The notes beneath the pieces are model-generated. The model was given only the letters and a program-made list of their open reading frames with translations. It had not been told where the DNA came from and ran no database searches. The position numbers and the translations under genes were made by a program. From Morganella morganii (GTDB taxonomy: Bacteria; Pseudomonadota; Gammaproteobacteria; Enterobacterales; Enterobacteriaceae): a stretch of 6,351 nt of DNA. This document shows, piece by piece, positions 1-6,351 of the stretch (positions within the stretch are counted from its first letter, which is position 1; every line of letters starts with the position of its first letter). The stretch covers positions 2,354,688-2,361,038 of the forward strand of contig NZ_NRQY01000001.1 in assembly GCF_003996855.1 (NCBI RefSeq). Direction: 5' to 3'.

Positions 1-375
1 ATTACCAGGTAATACGTTATCAATATATGCCGGAATGGTTTCTTTCTTTACATCAGAAATGAGTCGATTAGAAGCTGCCGTAATTTTTTCTTCGATATCT
101 CTTTTAACGTCTTCTTTGACATCTCTTTTAATATCTTCTCTGGCACTATCAATATATTCATAATTTTCAGAGATGTGTGTTCCGATACGCTCTGTTACCT
201 GCGCTAATTCAGAGATCCCGACTTCACGATCCCCCATCGCTTTATCAGGCGCAAAATGGAATAATGGTGCACCAATTTCCTTTGCAAGCGGAAGAGGTAC
301 AACATCCGTACGTGCTGCATTCGCGGTATGAATAAATAAAGGTGAAATAATTAAAGCTAATAAATTTTTTTTCAT
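1..375 (-). CDS. secreted coiled-coil-like protein, N-terminal 125 residues only (runs off window)
   Basis: The frame is open from an ATG at 375-373 to the window edge, so the gene is truncated here at its 3' end. An AGGA ribosome site (386-383) lies 7 nt before the ATG and supports this start. The N-terminus (MKKNLLALIISPLF...) is a textbook Sec signal peptide: two lysines, a hydrophobic core, then an A-N-A motif at residues 18-20, with predicted cleavage after A20. Residues about 50-115 are highly charged, lack proline, and look helical or coiled-coil. They include an 8-residue repeat, REDIKRDV then KEDVKRDI (79-94). By hand count the fragment is about 37% GC, well below the car genes, and its upstream region is lower still, which suggests an accessory gene. 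I do not recognise the family. A surface adhesin, for example a trimeric autotransporter with a C-terminal anchor beyond the window, is one possibility but no diagnostic domain is visible. That it is a real, exported protein is fairly secure; its function is unknown. Confidence 0.8.
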   Translation of the reverse strand, partial: MKKNLLALIISPLFIHTANAARTDVVPLPLAKEIGAPLFHFAPDKAMGDREVGISELAQVTERIGTHISENYEYIDSAREDIKRDVKEDVKRDIEEKITAASNRLISDVKKETIPAYIDNVLPGN

Positions 376-532
376 GGGGTTATCCTGATATCAGTTAAAA
401 TTAATCTGCCGAAAATATACTGATAACCACCAAAAAAAAGAATAAACGAAAAGTAAACACAAAAAAAGTAAAAACATAATTAAAATATCATTCTTATTGA
501 ATTTATTATTGACTCTCACTTATACAGATAAT
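376..532. other. very AT-rich intergenic region upstream of the secreted-protein gene
   Basis: This 157-nt gap separates the carB terminator from the start of the left-hand gene and must hold that gene's promoter unless it depends on read-through. It is dominated by A/T, with long homopolymer runs (A8 at 432-439, A7 at 461-467 on the plus strand, T-runs on the transcribed sense). I found TATATT (minus strand, near 415-420) as a possible -10, but no acceptable -35 at 16-18 bp, so no promoter is called. No open frame with a ribosome site is present. Confidence 0.6.
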
Positions 533-558
533 AAAAAATCCGCCTCAGCGGATTTTTT
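533..558 (-). terminator. intrinsic terminator after carB, bidirectional
   Basis: The arms 533-543 (AAAAAATCCGC) and 548-558 (GCGGATTTTTT) are perfectly complementary over 11 bp around a 4-nt loop. On the minus strand the hairpin begins 16 nt after the carB stop codon and ends in a run of six U, the classic Rho-independent form. Because the A-run and T-run are symmetric it would also work on plus-strand transcripts, but I see no plus-strand gene here. It should insulate the secreted-protein gene from carAB transcription. Confidence 0.92.
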
Positions 559-574
559 ATATTAATTAATTGCC

Positions 575-3500
575 TTATTTATCAGTAATCAGGCTGTGCA
601 TTTCCTGCACGGAAATCACTCTCTCTGTCGGGTCCATATTCAGAGACAGTGTGGTGGCAAAGCCGCCGTTCATGGTGGTGTCGTAATGCACTTTATATTG
701 CAGGGCACTGCGGCGGATGACTTTGGAATCCTCAATCGCCTGACGTCCGGCGGTGGTATTCACAATATAATCGTATTCACCGTTTTTAATTCTGTCCTGA
801 ATATGCGGGCGACCTTCATGTACCTTATTCACCAGACGCGGGTTAATGCCTGCTTCACCCAGAACAATCGCGGTGCCGTGTGTCGCATCCAGTTCAAAAC
901 CCTGTTTCAGCAGTTTTGCCGCCAGATCCACCACCCGTGCTTTATCGCCTTCACGGACAGAGAGCAGTGCGCGGCCTTTTTTCTTCAGTGAGGAAGAGCT
1001 GCCGAGCATCGCTTTGGCAAAGGCTTCCGCAAAGGTGCGTCCCACGCCCATTACTTCCCCGGTCGAGCGCATTTCCGGCCCTAAAATCGGGTCAACCCCC
1101 GGGAATTTGTTGAACGGCAGCACCACTTCTTTCACAGAGTAGTACGGCGGGATGACTTCTTTTATCCCCCCCTGCTGAGCCAGTGTTTGTCCGGCCATCA
1201 CACGGGCTGCGACTTTCGCCAGCGGCACCCCGGTGGCTTTGGAGACAAACGGCACTGTCCGTGCGGCACGCGGGTTGACTTCAATCAGATACACTTCATT
1301 ATCTTTGACCGCAAACTGGGTGTTCATCAGGCCGCGCACGCGCAGTTCCATCGCCAGTTTTCTCACCTGGTCGCGCATCACATCCTGAATTTCCTGACTC
1401 AGCGTGTAAGCCGGTAACGAACAGGCTGAATCGCCGGAGTGAACCCCCGCCTGCTCGATATGCTCCATAATGCCGCCAATCAGCACCTGTTCGCCGTCAC
1501 AGATAGCATCGACATCCACTTCAATCGCATCATCGAGGAAGCGGTCGAGCAGCACCGGTGCATCATTGGATACGCTGACGGCATTCTGGAAGTAGCGGCG
1601 CAGGTCGGTTTCGTCATATACGATTTCCATTGCACGGCCGCCCAGCACGTAAGAAGGACGTACCACCAGCGGATAACCGATTTCTTTTGCCCGTTCAACC
1701 GCCTGCTCAATATTAGAAACAGTAGCGTTTGCCGGTTGTTTCAGGCCGAGGCGGACGACCGCCTGCTGGAAACGCTCACGGTCTTCCGCGCGGTCAATCG
1801 CGTCCGGGCTGGTACCGATAACCGGTACACCAGCCGCTTCCAGGCTGCGCGCCAGTTTCAGCGGGGTCTGGCCGCCGTACTGAACAATCACACCGGCCGG
1901 TTTCTCGACGCGCACAATTTCCAGCACATCTTCCAGTGTCACCGGTTCAAAATAAAGGCGGTCAGAGGTGTCGTAGTCGGTAGAAACCGTTTCCGGGTTG
2001 CAGTTGACCATGATGGTTTCGTAGCCGTCTTCACGCAGCGCCATCGCCGCATGTACACAGCAGTAGTCAAACTCAATGCCCTGGCCGATACGGTTCGGCC
2101 CGCCGCCGAGAATCATAATTTTTGGTTTGTCGTTGTTCGGCTGCGCTTCGCACTCTTCTTCATACGTGGAGTAGAGATACGCCGTGTCCGTCGCGAATTC
2201 CGCAGCGCAGGTGTCCACGCGTTTGTAAACCGGCCACAGCTGATAGCTGTCACGCAGTTTGCGGACTTCAGCTTCCGCCACGCCGACCAGTTTCGCCAGC
2301 CGCGCATCCGCGAAGCCTTTGCGTTTCAGCTGACGCAGGAATTCCGGGGGCAGGCCGTTAATCCCGACGTCCGCCACCTGCTCTTCCAGACGCACCAGCT
2401 CTTCAATCTGTACCAGGAACCAGCGGTCAACGTTGGTCAGGTTGAACACACCGTCGACAGACAATCCGGCGCGGAATGCGTCCGCGATATACCAGATCCG
2501 CTCGCCGCCGGCCTCTTTCAGCTCACGGCGGATGCGGGTCAGTGCATCCGGATCGTCTAAATTCACTTTCGGGTCAAAACCGGTCGCGCCCACTTCCAGG
2601 CCGCGCAGGGCTTTTTGCAGGGATTCCTGCTGAGTGCGGCCGATAGCCATCACTTCACCGACAGATTTCATCTGTGTGGTCAGACGGTCATTGGTACCGG
2701 CAAATTTTTCGAAGTTAAAGCGCGGAATTTTTGTCACGACATAGTCGATAGACGGCTCAAAGGAAGCCGGTGTCAGGCCGCCGGTGATGTCATTTGACAG
2801 TTCATCCAGGGTGTAACCGACTGCCAGTTTGGCCGCGATTTTGGCAATCGGGAAACCGGTCGCTTTGGAGGCCAGCGCGGAAGAGCGCGACACACGCGGG
2901 TTCATCTCGATAACAATCAGGCGGCCGTTTTTCGGATTCACCGAGAACTGCACGTTGGAGCCGCCGGTTTCCACGCCGATTTCACGCAGTACCGCCATCG
3001 AGGCGTTGCGCATGATTTGGTATTCTTTATCCGTCAGGGTCTGTGCCGGGGCTACGGTGATAGAGTCACCGGTGTGAATACCCATGGCGTCAAAGTTTTC
3101 GATGGAGCAGACAATGATGCAGTTATCATTTTTGTCCCGCACCACTTCCATTTCATACTCTTTCCAGCCAATCAGCGATTCATCAATCAGCAGTTCGTTG
3201 GTCGGGGAGAGATCCAGGCCGCGGGTACAGATTTCCTCAAATTCTTCACGGTTATACGCGATACCGCCGCCGGTGCCGCCCATGGTGAATGACGGGCGGA
3301 TAATGCACGGGAAACCGACATCATCTGCGACCGCAAACGCTTCTTCCATGGTGTGTGCGATACCGGAACGTGCCGTATCCAGACCGATTTTTTTCATTGC
3401 GATATCAAAACGGCGGCGATCTTCTGCTTTATCAATCGCATCCGCTGTCGCACCAATCATTTCAACACCGAACTCGGCCAGCACGCCGTGGCGCTCCAGA

Positions 3501-3802
3501 TCGAGCGCACAGTTCAGTGCGGTTTGTCCGCCCATCGTCGGCAGAACGGCATCCGGGCGCTCTTTTTCGATTATTTTGCGCACCACTTCCCAGTGAATCG
3601 GCTCGATGTAAGTCGCATCCGCCATTTCCGGGTCCGTCATAATGGTCGCAGGGTTGGAGTTGACGAGGATGACACGGTAACCCTCTTCGCGCAGTGCTTT
3701 ACACGCCTGGGCGCCTGAGTAGTCAAATTCACAGGCCTGGCCGATAACAATCGGACCGGCGCCTAAAATCAGGATGCTGCTGATATCTGTACGTTTTGCC
3801 AT
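575..3802 (-). CDS. carB: carbamoyl-phosphate synthase, large subunit
   Basis: CarB forms carbamoyl phosphate from bicarbonate, ammonia delivered by CarA through an internal tunnel, and two ATP; the product feeds arginine and pyrimidine synthesis. At 1075 residues it is 2 longer than E. coli CarB and collinear with it. The order is: carboxyphosphate ATP-grasp half (about 1-400), oligomerisation region (about 400-553), carbamoyl-phosphate ATP-grasp half (about 554-935, starting with [10 protein letters not shown] at 566-575), then the MGS-like allosteric domain (about 936-1075). Conserved catalytic positions include R129, R169, E215, H243, Q285, E299, N301 and R715. Residues known in E. coli to bind ornithine (E783, D791, E892, T1042) and UMP/IMP (K954, T974, T977, K993, N1015, T1017) are all present, so normal activation by ornithine and inhibition by UMP are expected. 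The ATG has an AGGAG site (3815-3811) 8 nt upstream, just after the carA stop, showing an operon with a 15-nt gap. No frameshift or missing domain is seen. Confidence 0.99.
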   Translation of the reverse strand: MAKRTDISSILILGAGPIVIGQACEFDYSGAQACKALREEGYRVILVNSNPATIMTDPEMADATYIEPIHWEVVRKIIEKERPDAVLPTMGGQTALNCALDLERHGVLAEFGVEMIGATADAIDKAEDRRRFDIAMKKIGLDTARSGIAHTMEEAFAVADDVGFPCIIRPSFTMGGTGGGIAYNREEFEEICTRGLDLSPTNELLIDESLIGWKEYEMEVVRDKNDNCIIVCSIENFDAMGIHTGDSITVAPAQTLTDKEYQIMRNASMAVLREIGVETGGSNVQFSVNPKNGRLIVIEMNPRVSRSSALASKATGFPIAKIAAKLAVGYTLDELSNDITGGLTPASFEPSIDYVVTKIPRFNFEKFAGTNDRLTTQMKSVGEVMAIGRTQQESLQKALRGLEVGATGFDPKVNLDDPDALTRIRRELKEAGGERIWYIADAFRAGLSVDGVFNLTNVDRWFLVQIEELVRLEEQVADVGINGLPPEFLRQLKRKGFADARLAKLVGVAEAEVRKLRDSYQLWPVYKRVDTCAAEFATDTAYLYSTYEEECEAQPNNDKPKIMILGGGPNRIGQGIEFDYCCVHAAMALREDGYETIMVNCNPETVSTDYDTSDRLYFEPVTLEDVLEIVRVEKPAGVIVQYGGQTPLKLARSLEAAGVPVIGTSPDAIDRAEDRERFQQAVVRLGLKQPANATVSNIEQAVERAKEIGYPLVVRPSYVLGGRAMEIVYDETDLRRYFQNAVSVSNDAPVLLDRFLDDAIEVDVDAICDGEQVLIGGIMEHIEQAGVHSGDSACSLPAYTLSQEIQDVMRDQVRKLAMELRVRGLMNTQFAVKDNEVYLIEVNPRAARTVPFVSKATGVPLAKVAARVMAGQTLAQQGGIKEVIPPYYSVKEVVLPFNKFPGVDPILGPEMRSTGEVMGVGRTFAEAFAKAMLGSSSSLKKKGRALLSVREGDKARVVDLAAKLLKQGFELDATHGTAIVLGEAGINPRLVNKVHEGRPHIQDRIKNGEYDYIVNTTAGRQAIEDSKVIRRSALQYKVHYDTTMNGGFATTLSLNMDPTERVISVQEMHSLITDK

Positions 3803-3817
3803 TTTCTTTGCTCCTGA

Positions 3818-4957
3818 TTAGTGACGGGCGTTTTTCATCAGTTCAATAAAGTGGTCGAACAGCGGGGCGGCGTCGTGCGGGCCCGGGCTGGCTTCAGGGT
3901 GACCCTGGAAGCTGAATGCGGGTTTATCATTGCGGTGAATCCCCTGCAATGTGCCGTCAAACAGTGACTTATGTGTGATACGCAGTATGGCCGGCAGCGT
4001 CGCCTCATCCACCGCAAAACCGTGGTTCTGCGCGGTAATCATCACCACATTATTCTCAATATCTTTGACCGGATGGTTGCCGCCGTGGTGGCCGAATTTC
4101 ATTTTGATGGTCTTTGCACCGCTGGCGAGTGCCAGTAACTGGTGTCCCAGGCAGATGCCGAACAGCGGGATATCGGTTTCCAGGAAGCGGGTGATTGCGT
4201 CAATCGCATAATCACACGGTGCCGGGTCACCCGGGCCGTTGGAGAGGAAAATACCGTCCGGGGCCATTTTCAGTACTTCTTCCGCCGGGGTCTGCGCTGG
4301 TACGACAGTCAGGCGGCAGCCGCGATCAACCAGCATGCGCAGGATATTGCGCTTGGCACCGAAGTCGTACGCCACCACATGGAATGGCAGTTCTTCTGCG
4401 GTTTTATCCGCCGGTAAGCCATCATCCAGTGTCCATGAACCCTGTGTCCAGCTGTATGGCTGCGCGGTCGTCACTTCCTTCGCCAGATCCAGGCCGTTCA
4501 GCCCGCTGAAGCTCTGTGCATTTTTCAGCGCCAGTGCCGCATCCGGGTTTTCACCGGCGATGATGCAGCCGTTCTGAGCACCTTTCTCGCGCAGTAAGCG
4601 GGTCAGTTTGCGGGTATCAATATCGGCGATTGCCACGACGTTGCGGCGTTTCAGGTATTCAGAGAGGCTTTCTTCACTGCGGAAATTACTGGTGATCAGC
4701 GGCAGGTCGCGGATAACGAGGCCTTGCGCATATACATCCGGGGATTCTTCATCAGCACTGTTAGTGCCGGTATTACCAATATGGGGATAAGTGAGAGTGA
4801 CTATCTGGCGGGAATAAGAGGGGTCGGTGAGAATTTCCTGATACCCCGTCATCGAGGTATTAAAAACGACTTCGCCGGTAACGGCACCCTCTGCGCCGAT
4901 GGCGCGTCCGTGAAATGTGGTTCCGTCTTGCAGAACCAGGATTGCTGACTTAAACAC
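3818..4957 (-). CDS. carA: carbamoyl-phosphate synthase, small (glutaminase) subunit
   Basis: CarA hydrolyses glutamine and passes the ammonia to CarB in the cytoplasmic CarAB complex. The 379-residue protein has the N-terminal CarA-specific domain (about 1-190, with the [14 protein letters not shown] stretch at 38-51) and a class I glutamine amidotransferase domain (about 191-379). The catalytic triad is intact: C269 in GICLGHQ and H353/E355 in QGHPE, with the same numbering as E. coli. The start codon is GTG at 4957-4955. The frame has no ATG upstream before a stop at 4984-4982, the N-terminus [12 protein letters not shown] aligns with E. coli CarA, and a GGAGG site lies 5 nt before the GTG. 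E. coli carA is known to use UUG, so a non-ATG start fits the family. It is the first gene of the carAB operon; two ArgR boxes and promoter P1 lie just upstream. Nothing is broken. Confidence 0.99.
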   Translation of the reverse strand: MFKSAILVLQDGTTFHGRAIGAEGAVTGEVVFNTSMTGYQEILTDPSYSRQIVTLTYPHIGNTGTNSADEESPDVYAQGLVIRDLPLITSNFRSEESLSEYLKRRNVVAIADIDTRKLTRLLREKGAQNGCIIAGENPDAALALKNAQSFSGLNGLDLAKEVTTAQPYSWTQGSWTLDDGLPADKTAEELPFHVVAYDFGAKRNILRMLVDRGCRLTVVPAQTPAEEVLKMAPDGIFLSNGPGDPAPCDYAIDAITRFLETDIPLFGICLGHQLLALASGAKTIKMKFGHHGGNHPVKDIENNVVMITAQNHGFAVDEATLPAILRITHKSLFDGTLQGIHRNDKPAFSFQGHPEASPGPHDAAPLFDHFIELMKNARH

Positions 4958-4962
4958 AACAC

Positions 4963-4972
4963 CCTCCGGAGG
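4963..4972 (-). promoter_or_regulatory. carA ribosome binding site inside a 10-bp palindrome
   Basis: The sequence CCTCCGGAGG is its own reverse complement. On the mRNA its second half, GGAGG (4967-4963), is a near-ideal Shine-Dalgarno sequence 5 nt before the GTG start, which decides that start. The first half could in principle pair with it, although a zero-length loop makes a strong intramolecular hairpin unlikely. The palindrome also touches the edge of the proximal ArgR box. Confidence 0.8.
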
Positions 4973-5007
4973 AATAATAAATCACAATTAGTGCATATTA
5001 ATTCAGA
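4969..5007 (-). promoter_or_regulatory. paired ArgR (ARG) boxes of the carAB operator
   Basis: Read on the minus strand, the distal box core is TGAATTAATATGCA (5005-4992), matching 13 of 14 positions of the known consensus TGAATWWWWATTCA. The proximal core is TGATTTATTATTCC (4984-4971), matching 12 of 14. As 18-bp boxes (5007-4990 and 4986-4969) they are separated by exactly 3 bp, the spacing required for an ArgR hexamer on known E. coli arginine operators. ArgR with arginine should therefore repress transcription of carAB from the start-proximal promoter. A TAATAT inside the distal box (5000-4995) could be part of the P2 -10 element, but no good -35 stands at normal spacing, so P2 itself is not placed. 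Confidence 0.85.
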
Positions 5008-5029
5008 ATTGGGGCTATAAAGCAATGCC

Positions 5030-5058
5030 AAAATAGAAATTTAACCAAATTTTGACAA
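5030..5058 (-). promoter_or_regulatory. possible secondary carAB promoter (weak)
   Basis: TTGTCA (5058-5053, 5 of 6 to the -35 consensus) is followed at 17 bp by TATTTT (5035-5030, 4 of 6). It would start near 5023, just upstream of the ArgR boxes. It overlaps the predicted P1 start region, and is about 38 bp from P1 rather than the roughly 67 bp I recall between the two E. coli carAB promoters. In AT-rich DNA such a match may be chance. Confidence 0.25.
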
Positions 5059-5060
5059 AT

Positions 5061-5097
5061 TGCGGCGCATTCTAAAGATCGAACGGGCAGTTGTCCA
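5061..5097 (-). promoter_or_regulatory. carAB promoter P1 (sigma-70)
   Basis: TGGACA (5097-5092, 5 of 6) and TAGAAT (5074-5069, 5 of 6) are separated by 17 bp, making this the best sigma-70 promoter in the window. The predicted start is A5061, seven bases after the -10 hexamer, giving a transcript beginning AAUUUG and a leader of about 104 nt to the carA GTG. In E. coli, P1 is the pyrimidine-regulated upstream promoter of carAB and, as I recall, also has a TAGAAT -10. A GATC site (5077-5080) lies in the spacer. Confidence 0.75.
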
Positions 5098-5333
5098 GAA
5101 AAAATCGACTTTTTTATATTTTTTTACTCATCATGATTAAAACAGGCAGGCAGACAGCGATAAAACACCTTTATTATCAGATTTATGCTGAATTTATGAT
5201 GAGATTACTGAAAAAAAGACTCACAGACGAAAAAAGAGATGAAAAAGGCAAAAACAGAGATAAAAAAGAGATCAATTACGATAATAATGATTATAAATTC
5301 AGGTTACGTACAAAATACCAGAAAAATAAGAGT
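5098..5333. other. gene-free AT-rich stretch between dapB terminator and carAB P1
   Basis: No credible gene is seen in this part of the 435-nt dapB-carA gap. A plus-strand frame (5091-5336) is open, but it starts at TTG with no ribosome site and encodes only Lys/Arg/Asp/Glu/Asn-rich low-complexity sequence. Between about 5200 and 5275 the plus strand is almost all purine, with A-runs at 5211-5217, 5230-5235, 5242-5246, 5250-5254 and 5262-5267, several of them roughly one helical turn apart. In E. coli the equivalent DNA binds PepA, IHF, PurR and RutR to control P1. I could not find clear PurR, IHF or RutR sites here. Confidence 0.5.
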
Positions 5334-5367
5334 TAAAGCAGTGATAACTTAAAATATCACCGCTTTA
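5334..5367 (-). terminator. intrinsic terminator of dapB
   Basis: On the minus strand the arms 5367-5355 and 5346-5334 pair over 13 bp (TAAAGCGGTGATA with TATCACTGCTTTA) around an 8-nt loop. The only non-Watson-Crick pair is a G-U in the minus-strand RNA; in plus-strand RNA it would be an A-C mismatch, which points to minus-strand use. A U-rich tract (CTTATTTTTCT) follows closely. It lies about 25 nt after the dapB stop, so dapB and carAB are probably separate transcription units. Confidence 0.85.
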
Positions 5368-5392
5368 TCAATATATTGAAATTTACATTTTA

Positions 5393-6351
<959 letters not shown>

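Noticed and set aside
509..532. TTGACT and GATAAT on the plus strand as a promoter
   Set aside because: The spacing is only 12 bp, and transcription would run straight into the carB terminator with no plus-strand gene behind it.
1439..2560. 373-codon plus-strand open frame opposite carB
   Set aside because: It lies wholly antisense to a highly conserved part of carB. The product is rich in His, Arg, Phe and Val as expected from reading GC-biased codons backwards, with no ribosome site or family resemblance.
5091..5336. 81-codon plus-strand frame in the dapB-carA gap
   Set aside because: The start is TTG without a ribosome site and overlaps the P1 -35 region. The product is low-complexity Lys/Arg/Glu/Asp/Asn sequence from purine-rich DNA, and the frame runs into the dapB terminator.

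Overview
The window carries the conserved enterobacterial block dapB-carA-carB, all on the minus strand, followed downstream by the start of an unrelated AT-rich gene. CarB, CarA and DapB are each close to the Escherichia coli proteins along their full length, so an Enterobacterales host is clear. The core genes look richer than 50% GC by eye. Together with many AT-rich intergenic stretches this would fit a member of the Morganellaceae such as Morganella, but the genus is an inference from remembered genome compositions, not proved by the sequence.

Layout, read in the direction of transcription (right to left): 6351-6209 is the upstream region of dapB and contains a short hydrophobic reading frame of doubtful status. 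dapB occupies 6208-5393 and ends at a strong intrinsic terminator (5367-5334). An AT-rich, purine/pyrimidine-asymmetric stretch (5333-5098) precedes the carAB control region (5097-4958). That region holds a well-formed promoter P1 (TGGACA, 17 bp, TAGAAT) and a pair of ArgR boxes spaced exactly as in known arginine operators. carA (4957-3818, GTG start) and carB (3802-575) form a tight operon with a 15-nt gap, closed by a perfect 11-bp bidirectional terminator (533-558). After about 200 nt of very AT-rich DNA, a further minus-strand gene starts at 375 and runs off the left edge. It encodes a secreted, coiled-coil-like protein with a signal peptide and an 8-residue internal repeat.

Functionally, CarA releases ammonia from glutamine and CarB turns it, with bicarbonate and two ATP, into carbamoyl phosphate for both arginine and pyrimidine synthesis. 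DapB makes tetrahydrodipicolinate for lysine and diaminopimelate. The control region suggests dual regulation of carAB: arginine through ArgR near the start codon, and pyrimidines at P1. The most interesting detail is that the predicted P1 start reads AATTTG, seven bases after the -10 box. That is the layout I recall for E. coli pyrBI, where UTP-sensitive transcript slippage controls expression. I see no mobile element, CRISPR array, RNA gene or obviously new multi-gene system here.
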